Positions 8,085-17,967 of a stretch of DNA of 64,000 nucleotides are shown one piece after another (the first letter of the stretch is position 1; every line of letters starts with the position of its first letter). The notes under the pieces were generated by a model. That model worked only from the letters and a program-made list of their open reading frames with translations, did no database searches and had not been told where the DNA came from. The stretch lies in the NCBI RefSeq assembly GCF_001584145.1, contig NZ_CP013232.1, forward strand, positions 2,604,001-2,668,000, given 5' to 3'. Position numbers and translations under genes: made by a program. Source of the DNA: Collimonas fungivorans (GTDB lineage: Bacteria > Pseudomonadota > Gammaproteobacteria > Burkholderiales > Burkholderiaceae_D).

Positions 8085-10325
8085 ATGACTTCACTCAATC
8101 CGCTGCAACAACATTTCACCGACAAGCATGAGGAAATCAGCCTAGCGGCCATTCTCGATATTCTGTTGGACAATCGCTGGCTGATCGGCATGATTACCGC
8201 CGGCTTTTTGCTGCTCGGCACCTTATATGCCTTCCTGGGAACGCCTATCTACAAGGCCGACATCCTGGTGCAGGTGGAAGACAACTCTCCCAGCGCCGCC
8301 GCCAGCAACATGCTGGCCGACATGTCGGCGATGTTCGACGTCAAATCCACCGCGCCGGCGGAAATAGAAATCCTCGGCTCGCGCCTGGTGGTCTCCCGGA
8401 GTGTCGATAACCTGCATTTGTTCATCGACCAGGGACCGAAATATTTTCCCATCATCGGCGCCCTGATTGCGCGCCACAACCTGGATCTTTCCGAGCCGGG
8501 CCTGTTTGGCATGGGCGGCTATGCCTGGGGCAGCGAAAAGATCGATGCCGACGTGTTCAATGTGCCGCAGGTGCTGGAAACCGAAACGTTCAAGCTGACC
8601 AACCTCGGCAAGGGGCGCTACAGCCTGGCCAGTTCGGCGTTCGACCAGGTGTTTGAAGGCGTGGTCGGCAAGACCGAAAAATTCACCGTGAGCGCCGGTG
8701 TGATCGAACTGCATGTGGCGCAACTGCAGGCCAAGCCCGGCATCGTGTTCAAGCTGGTGCGCAACTCGCGCCTGAAGACCATACAGGATTTGCAAGACCA
8801 GCTGAATATCGCTGAAAAAGGCAAGCAGTCCGGCGTCATCGGCGCCGAGTTGCTGGGGCCGGACCCTTACCTGGTGAGCGCGACCATGAATGAAATCGGC
8901 CGCCAGTACGTGCAGCAGAACGTCGAGCGCAAATCGGCCGAAGCCACCAAGTCTCTGGATTTCCTGGACGGCCAGCTGCCGGAGCTGAAGGCAGAACTGG
9001 ACAAGGCGGAAAACCTGTACAACGCCTTGCGCGAGAAGGTCGGCACCATCGACATGGGCGAGGAAGCCAAGCTGGTGCTGCAGCAATCGGTATCGACCGA
9101 CACCCAGATCCTGGAACTGAGGCAGAAGCGCAAGGACCTTTCGACGCGTTTTGCCGATTCGCATCCTTCGATCCTGGCCATCGATCGCCAGATCGGCGCG
9201 CTGCAGAGCGAACAAGGCAAGATATCCGGCCGCATCAAGACGCTGCCGAACAGCGAGCAGGACGTATTGCGCCTGATGCGCGACGTCACCGTCAACACCA
9301 GTTTGTATACCGGGCTGCTGAACAATATCCAGCAATTGAAACTGCTCAAGGCTGGCAAGATCGGCAACGTGCGCGTGGTCGACGGCGCCGCATTGCCGGA
9401 AATCCCGGTCATCCCGAAAAAGCCCCTGGTATTTGCGCTGGCGCTGCTGCTCGGCCTGTTTTTCGGCGTGGTGGCGGCGATATTGCGCAATATCCTGTAC
9501 GGCGGCATCAGCAACCCTGAAGATATCGAGCGCCATGCCGGCCTGAGCGTGTATTCGACCGTGCCGCTGAGCGATGCCCAGCAACAGCTGAATTACAAGA
9601 TCAAGGCGAAATCCAAGGAGATGGCGCTGCTGGCAGTGTCCGATCCCCATGACACGGCGATAGAAAGCCTGCGCAGCCTGCGTACCGCGCTGCAGTTTGC
9701 CATGCTGGAAGCGCACAACAATATCGTGCTGCTGACCGGCCCGGCGCCCGGGGTCGGCAAGTCCTTCATCTCGGCCAACCTGGCAGCGGTGATTGCCTCG
9801 TCCGGAAAGCGCGTGCTGCTGATCGACGCCGACCTGCGCAAGGGCCATCTTAACCAGTATTTCGGCATGGGCCGCGGCAAGGGCCTGTCCGAACTGATTT
9901 CCGGCAGCAGCAAGCCGAGCGAAGCGGTGCACAAATCCATCGTGCCGAACCTGGATTTCATTTCCACCGGCACCTTGCCGCCGAATCCGGCGGAGCTGTT
10001 CCTGGTCGGCCGCATGTCCGAACTGTTGCAAGAGTTTTCCGCCGCTTACGACCTGGTGCTGATCGATACGCCGCCGGTGCTGGCTGCTTCCGACACCGGC
10101 ATCCTGGCGGCCCTGGCCGGCACGGCATTCCTGGTTGCCCGCGCCGAGACCACCAAGCTGGGCGAAATCGTCGAATCGATGAAGCGCCTGGCGCAGACCG
10201 GAGTCCACGCAAAAGGCGTGATCTTCAATGGCCTCCGGCTCGATACCCGCAGATACGGATACGGCAATACCGGACGCTATCGCTACACCGCTTATTCCTA
10301 TAAACCGCAAGACGTCAAATCCTGA
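8085..10325 (+). CDS. wzc: Wzc-type polysaccharide co-polymerase and tyrosine autokinase
   Basis: A 746-residue inner-membrane protein. A Wzz-like chain-length domain lies between membrane segments at about 33-50 and 447-467, with coiled-coil sequence near residues 290-400. The cytoplasmic BY-kinase domain has Walker A GPAPGVGKSF (about residue 552), Walker A' VLLIDADLR and Walker B LVLIDTPP. The last 25 residues hold a tyrosine cluster (RRYGYGNTGRYRYTAYSY), the site of trans-phosphorylation reset by Wzb. It controls chain length and links synthesis to the Wza channel. Confidence 0.95.
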   Translation: MTSLNPLQQHFTDKHEEISLAAILDILLDNRWLIGMITAGFLLLGTLYAFLGTPIYKADILVQVEDNSPSAAASNMLADMSAMFDVKSTAPAEIEILGSRLVVSRSVDNLHLFIDQGPKYFPIIGALIARHNLDLSEPGLFGMGGYAWGSEKIDADVFNVPQVLETETFKLTNLGKGRYSLASSAFDQVFEGVVGKTEKFTVSAGVIELHVAQLQAKPGIVFKLVRNSRLKTIQDLQDQLNIAEKGKQSGVIGAELLGPDPYLVSATMNEIGRQYVQQNVERKSAEATKSLDFLDGQLPELKAELDKAENLYNALREKVGTIDMGEEAKLVLQQSVSTDTQILELRQKRKDLSTRFADSHPSILAIDRQIGALQSEQGKISGRIKTLPNSEQDVLRLMRDVTVNTSLYTGLLNNIQQLKLLKAGKIGNVRVVDGAALPEIPVIPKKPLVFALALLLGLFFGVVAAILRNILYGGISNPEDIERHAGLSVYSTVPLSDAQQQLNYKIKAKSKEMALLAVSDPHDTAIESLRSLRTALQFAMLEAHNNIVLLTGPAPGVGKSFISANLAAVIASSGKRVLLIDADLRKGHLNQYFGMGRGKGLSELISGSSKPSEAVHKSIVPNLDFISTGTLPPNPAELFLVGRMSELLQEFSAAYDLVLIDTPPVLAASDTGILAALAGTAFLVARAETTKLGEIVESMKRLAQTGVHAKGVIFNGLRLDTRRYGYGNTGRYRYTAYSYKPQDVKS

Positions 10326-10338
10326 TTGTACCTGCCAC

Positions 10339-11541
10339 ATGAAAAAAGCCAAGGCGCTGCTGCAAGTCATTTTTGAGCAAGCAGTTTTCACGTTATCGTT
10401 TTTTGCTACCCAGGCGCTGCTGGCGCGTTACCTGAGCGTGGAAACGTTCGCCTCGTTTTCGGCCATCTATTCGGCGGTGATCCTGCTCAATATCGTACAC
10501 GGCTGCACCGTCATGGAGCCGTTGCTGGTGTTCGCCAAATCGGACTATTCGATAGGGCGCCAGCTGCTGCTGAAGCTGCACGCGCCGATGGCGCTGCTGA
10601 GCGTGCTGGTGGTGATCTACCTGGCTTTGCGCATACCGGATACGCCACCTTATTTCGTCTATGCGCTGATTCTGGCGCTGGCCGGTTTTGTGGCGTACTG
10701 GACGGTGCGTGCGATCGCCATCCTGGAAAATAAAAGCCTGAAATCGGTGCTGCCGGCACTGGCCCAGCTGGGCGGCGTGTGCGCGGCGATTGCCGTGATT
10801 CCCAAGGACAGTCCTTATCAGCTGAGCGAGCTGCTGGCCGCCATCGGTTTGCCTCTGCTGCTGGTGAGCGGGCTGGTCGCCGCCATGTCGAAAAAGAAAG
10901 AGGAGCACCCGCATCCGCTGCCAGGCGAAAAAATCTCCTGGCTAAGCTTCGGCCTGAACAATTCCCTGAGCCAGATCATGGTCTGGGCCATGACCCACGG
11001 CCTGGTGATTTATTACATGTCCAGGCAGCAGGCCGACCTGGCGGCCAACTTCCGGGTGGTGATGACCCTGGTGCTGCCGGCGCAATACCTGAATATCGCC
11101 ATCTCGAATTTCGGCTTGCCGAGACTGGCGCGGCTGGCCGATGAGGGGTCGGCCAGGTTTGCTTCCATGGCGCGTTTGCTGATCGCGGCGACGCTGGCTT
11201 CCAGCCTGCTCTACAGCCTGGTGCTGTGGCTTTCCGGGCAGTTGCTGGTGGGCTTGCTGTTCGGCGCCAAATACAGCGGCCTCGACATGCGCGATTACTT
11301 CCTGCTGCCGATGATACTGGCGGCGATCCAGGGCACACGCACCGTATTGAAGGCGCTCAAGCTGACCCACCAGGCTAGCTGGGCGGTGGCTGGCGGTTTC
11401 CTCTGTTTCGTACTGGTGTTCGTCACCCGTCCGGCGACCTCGGTCAGCACGGTCTTCGTGCCTACCGTATTCGGCCTGGGACTGGCCGCTTTCATCATGT
11501 TTTATCAAATCCGAAAAAGTCTAAAAGTGGTGGCCATATGA
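10339..11541 (+). CDS. Polysaccharide flippase-like membrane protein (Wzx-type)
   Basis: About 400 residues made almost wholly of hydrophobic helices, as in the MATE/MOP flippase superfamily that moves undecaprenyl-linked repeat units across the inner membrane. Translation is placed at ATG 10339 (MKKAKALLQVIFEQ), 13 bases after the wzc stop; the frame is open further upstream inside wzc but that part is not membrane-like. It overlaps the next gene by four bases (ATGA). Sequence identity to named Wzx proteins cannot be judged by eye, so no symbol is given. Confidence 0.8.
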   Translation: MKKAKALLQVIFEQAVFTLSFFATQALLARYLSVETFASFSAIYSAVILLNIVHGCTVMEPLLVFAKSDYSIGRQLLLKLHAPMALLSVLVVIYLALRIPDTPPYFVYALILALAGFVAYWTVRAIAILENKSLKSVLPALAQLGGVCAAIAVIPKDSPYQLSELLAAIGLPLLLVSGLVAAMSKKKEEHPHPLPGEKISWLSFGLNNSLSQIMVWAMTHGLVIYYMSRQQADLAANFRVVMTLVLPAQYLNIAISNFGLPRLARLADEGSARFASMARLLIAATLASSLLYSLVLWLSGQLLVGLLFGAKYSGLDMRDYFLLPMILAAIQGTRTVLKALKLTHQASWAVAGGFLCFVLVFVTRPATSVSTVFVPTVFGLGLAAFIMFYQIRKSLKVVAI

Positions 11542-12758
11542 AAATCGTGATCTGCGCTGTTCCCTATAGCCCCAACCTGGGCGATGGCGTCATCTATGAA
11601 AACATCAAGCAGCTGCTGCTGGAGCGCGTGCCTGGCGCCCAGGTCAGCGCGCTCGACATCGCCGGCCGCGACGATTATGTGAAAGCCGGCATCTCGAAAA
11701 AGTCGCTGGTCAACAAAGTGCCGAAGCTGCTGCGTCCGTATGCGGTCTGTACTTATTTCAGCCTGCAGTATCTTTTGCGCTGGCGCCGCAAGTGGCTAGC
11801 GCAGCTGGCGGACGCCGACCTGATCGTGGTCGGCGGCGGCCAGCTGCTGCTGGATGTGCACCTGAATTTCCCGGTCAAGCTGTTCCTGCTGTCGAAGGCG
11901 GTCAAGGCCGCCGGCAAGTCCGGCAAGGTTGCGGTATTCGGCGTTGGCGTATCGAAGAGCATGTCAAGCGCCGGCACCGGCCTGATCAAGCGCACCTGGC
12001 AAAACCTGGCGCCGCTCCAGGCCAGCACCCGCGACATCGCCTCGGCGCAGAACCTCAAGCTGATCCTGGCGCAGCCGCTGGAGATCAAGGTGACGCCGGA
12101 TCCCGGCATCTATTCGCAGCACACTTTTGCCGCGTTCCTGCCGCCGCGCACGACCGGCAATGTGCTGGGAATCTGCATTTCCAGCCCACTGGAACTGAAC
12201 CAGGCCGGTGTCGAAAAGCAGGACTACAGCGCGCGTATCGGCAAATATTTCCAGGAACTGGCGCAGCAAGCGACGACGCTGGGATACCGGGTCCACCTGT
12301 TTACCAACGGCTCGCCAGAAGACGAGGCATTCAAGGATGCGCTGGCAGCCGGGCTGGATCCCGAGATCGTCAACCTGCCGCGCCCGGGCGTGCCGTCGCA
12401 ACTGGTGGCCAACATCGGCCAGTGCGACTGCATCATCGCGCATCGGCTGCACGCCAATATTGTCGCCTACGCGCTGGATATCCCGAGCATCGGCCTGAAC
12501 TGGGACAGCAAGGTCCAGTCTTTTTTCGAACTGACCGGCCGCGGCCGTTTTTTCATGCAGGCGCCGGTGCCCGACGTTACCCGTACTTTCAAGCTGTTGT
12601 ACCAGGCGCTGCAGGTTGACGGCAGCGGCGAGAAAGTGCGCCTGACGCAACAGCTGACGACGGAAATCGCGGCCTTGCTGGAGCGTTCGGGCCTGGCCGG
12701 AAAAACATCTGCGCCGGAACCGAACCAGGCGGGCAGAGCCGCCGCGGCTGCCGCATAA
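11538..12758 (+). CDS. Polysaccharide pyruvyl transferase family protein
   Basis: A 406-residue cytoplasmic enzyme of the CsaB/WcaK/EpsI type. Recognisable stretches are PYSPNLGDGVIYENIKQL at the N-terminus, DLIVVGGGQLLLD, and CDCIIAHRLHANIVAYALDI near residue 300, the region that marks this family. It would add a ketal-linked pyruvate from phosphoenolpyruvate to a sugar of the repeat unit and so make the polymer acidic. It is translationally coupled to the flippase gene. The last ~15 residues are alanine-rich and poorly conserved in style. Confidence 0.88.
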   Translation: MKIVICAVPYSPNLGDGVIYENIKQLLLERVPGAQVSALDIAGRDDYVKAGISKKSLVNKVPKLLRPYAVCTYFSLQYLLRWRRKWLAQLADADLIVVGGGQLLLDVHLNFPVKLFLLSKAVKAAGKSGKVAVFGVGVSKSMSSAGTGLIKRTWQNLAPLQASTRDIASAQNLKLILAQPLEIKVTPDPGIYSQHTFAAFLPPRTTGNVLGICISSPLELNQAGVEKQDYSARIGKYFQELAQQATTLGYRVHLFTNGSPEDEAFKDALAAGLDPEIVNLPRPGVPSQLVANIGQCDCIIAHRLHANIVAYALDIPSIGLNWDSKVQSFFELTGRGRFFMQAPVPDVTRTFKLLYQALQVDGSGEKVRLTQQLTTEIAALLERSGLAGKTSAPEPNQAGRAAAAAA

Positions 12759-12764
12759 GCAAGC

Positions 12765-13815
12765 ATGCGTTCCTTATTCGACAAGCGTATCGCCCCGAGA
12801 TCCGGCTCATCTGCGGGATCCTGATGCTGGTGCTGACCGCGCTCATCTACATGTACCAGCGAGCGTTCCTCCCGAGTTATTTCTTCACAGATGAAACCAC
12901 GATCATCGACCTGATGAAATATACCGACCTCAGCTTGGCCGAGCAGAATTCCTTCGTCAGCACGGCGGTGATTTTTTCCTTCCTCGGGTCGGCCTGGTCG
13001 CAAGTGCTGCTGCTGGTAGCGACCTGCTCGGTGATCTACTACATCAGCGGCAAATCGCTGCGGCTGATAGATCTCGCGTTCGCCATCATCCTGATGCTGT
13101 CGTTCACGCTGTTCAACCTCAAGCTGTCGAAGGAAATCATCGTCATCCTGTTGAACCTGCTGGTGTGTTATGTCTGCACCTGGCGCATATCCAACCACAG
13201 CAAGACCGCGCTGGTGATTGCGATCTACCTGCTGTATGCCTGGCAGTTCCGCATCTACTACGTGCTGATCGCCGCCATCATGGTGGTCATGCATATCGTG
13301 TTCAGCACGCGCGGCAAGCTGCGCGCCTTGATCGTGCTGGGCATCATAGCGGCCTGCCTGCTGTTGCCGGGAGATTTCTGGAACCAGCTGCAGCAAGCGC
13401 GCGACATCATCAACATGGAAAGAGAGGGCTTGTCCGATTCGAAGACCATTTTCTCGAATGTGCTGACGCCGAACGGCATCATGACGGCTTTCCCAACGCC
13501 GGTTTTGCGGCGCTGCGCTTTTATTTTGCTCCTGCCTTTTCCCTGCGCGTACAGGAGATTTTCCTGTCTTTCACGCTATGGCTGCTGACATTCCTCATGT
13601 TCCGGCGGCATAACCACAAACATCCGCTGTTCTTGCTGCTGGTGGCCAATTTCGCCATTCAGACCTTCTTCGAGCCCGACCTCGGGTCGTTTTTCCGTCA
13701 CCTGACCGCTTATGCGTTTTGCGTATTCGGCATCGATTACCTTCAGCCGCGGCGTGAGATCTCGTGCCACCCGGCCGCCGCGCCAGCATCGGCGCATTTC
13801 TATCGGGAGACTTAA
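12765..13815 (+). pseudogene. Frameshifted O-antigen/EPS polymerase-like membrane protein (Wzy-type)
   Basis: A polytopic membrane protein between transferase genes, the usual place of the repeat-unit polymerase. The frame open from ATG 12824 runs to 13588, but after about 13491 the membrane-protein sequence continues in another frame (NAGFAALRFYFAPAF ... YLQPRREISC) to TAA 13813-13815; adding one C to the CCC at 13492-13494 joins them. A second loss near 12793-12799 (CCCCGAG) would link ATG 12765 (MRSLFDKRIAP) to EIRLICGILMLVL. With both repairs the product is 350 residues. Either the gene is broken or the sequence has indel errors; the flanking genes are intact, which favours the latter. 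Confidence 0.65.
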
Positions 13816-14913
13816 ATGGAAACGCCAGAACCCGTACTGCATGTGCTGAACGTGGCCGAAACGATCAAAGGCGGAGTGGCCACCTACCTGGAAACGCTGG
13901 AACGCCTCAGCGCCGATTTCAACTGCCGTTTCGATTACCTGGTTCCTGCCGCCCAGGCCGATCAGCTGAAAGCGGAGCGGGTGCATCATCACTCGCATTC
14001 GCGCGGCGGGCTGGGGCCGTTCAAGCTGGCGCTGGCGATCGTGCGCCAGGTACGCAAATCGCACCCTGACATGGTCTACGCCCACAGCACCTTCGCCGGC
14101 GTTGCGTTGTGCGTGGCCAAGCCATGGCTGGGGCGCAAGGTAAAGACGATCTATTGCGCCCACGGCTGGGCCAGCTTCCGCGACCGCAGCAGGTCGGTGA
14201 CCCTGGTTACCCGCGCGATCGAAAAAATCATGTCGTATATCCCCAACGCGGTGATCGATATCTCGCGTTACGAACATGTCAACAACCGCAAGTTTGGTTT
14301 CTCCCGCAACTGCATCCTGATCCAGAACACCGTCCTCGACCGCATCCTGCCGCCAGCCAAAAATGGTGGAAACCAGGACGACGGGCGTTTGCATATCCTG
14401 TTTGTCGGCCGGCTGGATCACCAGAAGGGCTACGATATCCTGGTGGACGCCATCCGCATCCTGCAAAAGAGCCGGCCGAACTATGTGTATCACATCGTCG
14501 GTGCGCCGGTGCTGGCGAATCTGCAGATCGAAATGCTGGAAGCCGCCAATGTGCATTATTACGGCTGGATAGGGCAGGCCGAAATCAACGCCTATTACGA
14601 CCTGGCCGATGTGCTGGTGATGCCGTCGCGCGCCGAAGGGTTCGGGCTGACTGCGCTCGAGGCTTTCCGCAGTTATGTGCCGGTGGTCGCCAGCAATCGC
14701 GGCGCCTTGCCCGACATCGTGGAGCATGCGGTCAACGGCCTGATTTTCAACTGCACCGCGGGCGACCTGGCCGAAAAGCTGGAAAACCTGAACCGCACCA
14801 GCCTGGGCGACTACGCAGAGGCGGCGCGCGCCTCTTACCTGATACGTTTCTCCCCTGGCCAGTTCATCGCCAGCTACCAGAAATTATTTTCACGCCTGCG
14901 GCAAACCAATTAG
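13816..14913 (+). CDS. Glycosyltransferase family 4 protein
   Basis: A 365-residue GT-B enzyme. The N-terminal half has the acceptor-domain glycine loop ETIKGGVATYLETLERL, and the C-terminal half the nucleotide-sugar signature FVGRLDHQKGYDILVDAI and the E-x7-E-like motif PSRAEGFGLTALEAF. It would add one sugar of the repeat unit on the cytoplasmic face. It starts directly after the TAA of the polymerase gene, consistent with one long operon. Confidence 0.9.
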   Translation: METPEPVLHVLNVAETIKGGVATYLETLERLSADFNCRFDYLVPAAQADQLKAERVHHHSHSRGGLGPFKLALAIVRQVRKSHPDMVYAHSTFAGVALCVAKPWLGRKVKTIYCAHGWASFRDRSRSVTLVTRAIEKIMSYIPNAVIDISRYEHVNNRKFGFSRNCILIQNTVLDRILPPAKNGGNQDDGRLHILFVGRLDHQKGYDILVDAIRILQKSRPNYVYHIVGAPVLANLQIEMLEAANVHYYGWIGQAEINAYYDLADVLVMPSRAEGFGLTALEAFRSYVPVVASNRGALPDIVEHAVNGLIFNCTAGDLAEKLENLNRTSLGDYAEAARASYLIRFSPGQFIASYQKLFSRLRQTN

Positions 14914-14956
14914 GGCATTTGCCATCCAACAGGCTTCTATTCGACAGGAGCGACAG

Positions 14957-16219
14957 ATGAAACTACCTGCAGCATGGCTTATTCCTGTTTGCGGCGTATT
15001 GGCGGCTTCTCAAGCGTCTGCGTGGGAAAAATACGGCATCCATTCGGTCTACCCGGCGGCCATCAGCGTCCAGATCAATCCGTCGCAAATATCAAACCAG
15101 CAACTGGCGGCCATCAAGGATGCCGGTTTCGAATACGTCAGGTTCGGCACCCGTCCGCCGGTCAGCGACAAGCCGCAGGATTTTTCGGAACTGCTGGAGC
15201 GCTTGCGCAAGGCGCAGCTGAAACCCATCATCACCTTGTTTGGCGGCGCCACGGTCTGGGTGCAGCCGAAACGGATGATGTCGGCGACCATGACGCCGCT
15301 GGATGCGGCTGACAATTTTTCCAAATTTGCGTTGACCACCTTGAATCAGTACTCGGATCCGAACATCTTGTGGGAATTGTGGAACGAGCCTGACAATCCG
15401 ACTTTCCTGAAGCCAGGCATGCTGCAAGCCGGCCTGGTGCCGGCAATACAGAAAATCTGCTCGGCGCTGGAGCAGCAAAAGGGTGGCGTAAAGAAAAACA
15501 TCTTCGGCTTCGGTTTCGCCAAGCTGCCGAATCTGCAACCCAAGATCCCGGACGACAAGTTGCTCGCCATTTCGCTGCAAAACTGCCTGAGCGGCGTATC
15601 GGTGCACCCGTACCGGAAAATCCCCGAGACATTGGCCGACGATGCGACCAAGAGCCGCGAGCTGCTGCACAAGTACGGCAAGGGCGAATTGCCGATGATT
15701 GCATCCGAATGGGGTTATTCCAACTTTACCGCCGCCCGGGACCAGGGCGGGCAGGCGCAGCTGGTGCTGAGGGAATACCTGTCGACGGTATTCGCCGGCA
15801 TTCCGCTGGTGAATATCTACCAGTGGCAAGACACCGGGCCGGACCGGGCTGCGCGCGAGCAGAATTACGGCCTGACCGACAGCAGCGGCCAGGTCAAGCA
15901 GGCTTTGCCGGCGCTCAAGCATTTGCTGGGCAAGCTGAAAGATACCCAGCTTGCCGGCAGCGAGAAGGTGGGGGAGGCCTACCAGCTGGTCTTGAACAGC
16001 CAGCCGGGAGCATCTGCAAAACGCAGCGTCCACGTCGTATGGAGTTCTGCGGCGCACTCTGGCCCTGGCGGCGGTTTTTCGATCCCGAGGAACAAGGGGC
16101 AGCGCTGCGTCATCAGTGAGTTTTATCCACAGCAGGGCGACAAGCCCTGCCCGGAAGGCGCCGGCAATGTTGATATCAACGCTGGCCCGTCGCCGCTGGC
16201 AGTCACGCTATACGATTAG
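14957..16219 (+). CDS. Secreted clan-A glycoside hydrolase-like protein
   Basis: A 420-residue exported protein with a Sec signal peptide (MKLPAAWLIPVCGVLAASQASA). It has the TIM-barrel GH-A hallmarks LWELWNEPDNP (proposed acid/base Glu144) and MIASEWGYSN (proposed nucleophile Glu251), as in GH5/GH39-type enzymes. Being the last + strand gene of the export cluster, 44 bases after the glycosyltransferase, it may trim or release the exopolysaccharide in the periplasm or outside. The precise GH family is not decided. Confidence 0.82.
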   Translation: MKLPAAWLIPVCGVLAASQASAWEKYGIHSVYPAAISVQINPSQISNQQLAAIKDAGFEYVRFGTRPPVSDKPQDFSELLERLRKAQLKPIITLFGGATVWVQPKRMMSATMTPLDAADNFSKFALTTLNQYSDPNILWELWNEPDNPTFLKPGMLQAGLVPAIQKICSALEQQKGGVKKNIFGFGFAKLPNLQPKIPDDKLLAISLQNCLSGVSVHPYRKIPETLADDATKSRELLHKYGKGELPMIASEWGYSNFTAARDQGGQAQLVLREYLSTVFAGIPLVNIYQWQDTGPDRAAREQNYGLTDSSGQVKQALPALKHLLGKLKDTQLAGSEKVGEAYQLVLNSQPGASAKRSVHVVWSSAAHSGPGGGFSIPRNKGQRCVISEFYPQQGDKPCPEGAGNVDINAGPSPLAVTLYD

Positions 16220-16271
16220 GAAATGGAGACAGGCGCTAGGCCGGTTAGTGCCGGCCATGGCCAGACCCGTT

Positions 16272-17801
16272 TCAGCGGTAGTAGTAGCCGGCGGCCAGTC
16301 CGACCGACGAATACGCACTGCGCCCGTGGATCGCGATGTAGACATCGCCGGGTGGGGGATTGCTGATTCCGATGGATTCGTTGCTGCCGTTGACGTAGGG
16401 GCGCTGGTCCCAGGCTGTCAACGACGGAAGTTGGCCGAAGCGGACGTACATGTCGCCTTCGCCGCCGCCGGCGGGGCCGGTCATGTCGATGTTCAACCGC
16501 CTGACGCCGGGGGGGACGGTGAGCCTGAAATAGCTCCAGCTGTCGGTGTCGCCTGCCAGGCCCTGGGCGGGCTGCTTGTTGAGGAGTTGCGTGATGGGCG
16601 GCCGGGTGTCCATCTTGAAGGTGCGCACCATGGCGTCCGATCCGGTCTCGGCAGAGTTGCTGGTCCATGCCACTGCAAAATTTCCCACCGGATCCATTGC
16701 CAGGCGCGGGCTGGATGCTGGTTGAGTTTGAGGCGGGTCGACTCGCAATTCGTTGGTGACTGGAGTTCCATCGTTGTGAAATTGTCTTGCCGCCAATGTA
16801 GAGCTCGAATCGCCGCCGGTCACGCCTTTTGGCGCGACCCATGAGACGACAAAATCGCCATTCTCTGCAATCGCCGCAGTGGGCTCGGAATAAAAATCGA
16901 TGAGGTGTTGATTGACTCGCGCGCTTCCGCTTCCCGTGGGGTTGCCATTCGCGTCGAAGGCTCGGGCATATACGATATAAGTGTAACCCGACTCATTGGG
17001 AAAGGCATTGGTCCATATGATGACGGATTTCCCTCCGGGTTCCATGGCAATACTGCCGGCTAGGTGCGCTCCTGTCGAGGTATGGCTGACGGCAGGTGCC
17101 GGAGCCAGCGCAACACCAGCGCGGCTGAAGCGCTGCATCATGCTGTAGGCTGGTGCCGAAGAACTGGATTGGCCGGTCCATGTCAATGCGATATTTCCTG
17201 CATTGTCCGTGGCAATTGAACTGGGACCGGAGAGTGTATCCACGGGACCCGATGCAACGATGATTTCAGGGCTGACGGGGATTCCGCCGGTATTGAATCT
17301 CCTGATTGCAAGCTTTCGAGGAACATTGAACACGTTGGGGTACATATAGACTACGGTGATATTGCCATCCGTATCCATGCTGGCAGTCGCATTCAATGAA
17401 TCCGCGGTTGGATTGAAACTGGAGAGCAGATTCCCGTTTCTGTCATATGCCATTACTACCCCAGATATTCCGGTTTGACCTGCCAAGACGAAATTGCCGG
17501 CGCGGTCAACCGAGAGCGCCGCATAAGTTGGAGGAATTTGGATCTGGGCTTTTGTTAAAAAAGGTATTCCCGACGACTTTATTCTTTGAGCGTACGTGGC
17601 ATTTGCTGCGCCATCTCTCCAGATCAGGAGTTTTTCTCCGTTGAATCCTGCGGCGAACAAGCTGGAAGCTTGACTGCCGGCAGTGCCGGTATTCACCATG
17701 ATGGGATCTCCAAGCGGCACGGCCCGCCCGGCCGGAGAAAAGACCAATCCCGTCAGGCAGCCCAGCGATATCAAAAGTCGTTTCGGCAAGATATGACGCA
17801 T
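16272..17801 (-). CDS. Secreted repeat protein with C-terminal PPC-like domain
   Basis: A 509-residue exported protein. ATG 17801 is chosen because AAGGA lies just upstream and a signal peptide follows (MRHILPKRLLISLGCLTG ... GRA); the frame is open further up but that part is not protein-like. Residues about 30-400 hold repeats of the style DNAGNIALTWTGQS, MDPVGNFAVAWTSNS and IAENGDFVVSWV, suggesting a beta-propeller. The last 100 residues (WSYFRLTVPPGVRRL ... GDVYIAIHGRSAYS) resemble a bacterial pre-peptidase C-terminal domain. No enzyme motif is visible. It lies downstream of galU. Confidence 0.75.
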   Translation of the reverse strand: MRHILPKRLLISLGCLTGLVFSPAGRAVPLGDPIMVNTGTAGSQASSLFAAGFNGEKLLIWRDGAANATYAQRIKSSGIPFLTKAQIQIPPTYAALSVDRAGNFVLAGQTGISGVVMAYDRNGNLLSSFNPTADSLNATASMDTDGNITVVYMYPNVFNVPRKLAIRRFNTGGIPVSPEIIVASGPVDTLSGPSSIATDNAGNIALTWTGQSSSSAPAYSMMQRFSRAGVALAPAPAVSHTSTGAHLAGSIAMEPGGKSVIIWTNAFPNESGYTYIVYARAFDANGNPTGSGSARVNQHLIDFYSEPTAAIAENGDFVVSWVAPKGVTGGDSSSTLAARQFHNDGTPVTNELRVDPPQTQPASSPRLAMDPVGNFAVAWTSNSAETGSDAMVRTFKMDTRPPITQLLNKQPAQGLAGDTDSWSYFRLTVPPGVRRLNIDMTGPAGGGEGDMYVRFGQLPSLTAWDQRPYVNGSNESIGISNPPPGDVYIAIHGRSAYSSVGLAAGYYYR

Positions 17802-17967
17802 GGATTCCTTCTTTCCCAAGTTGGGATTGCGATGATTGGCTCGTCGACTGATGGTTCCAGGAAAGACAGGCAGCTTGTTTCCTCCGGATCGGCGCATCGA
17901 TGCGTCGCGACACCGCCGTATTATCGGCGGATCCTCCGCACCCCGAACGCCTTCCCCTAGGAGCCTG

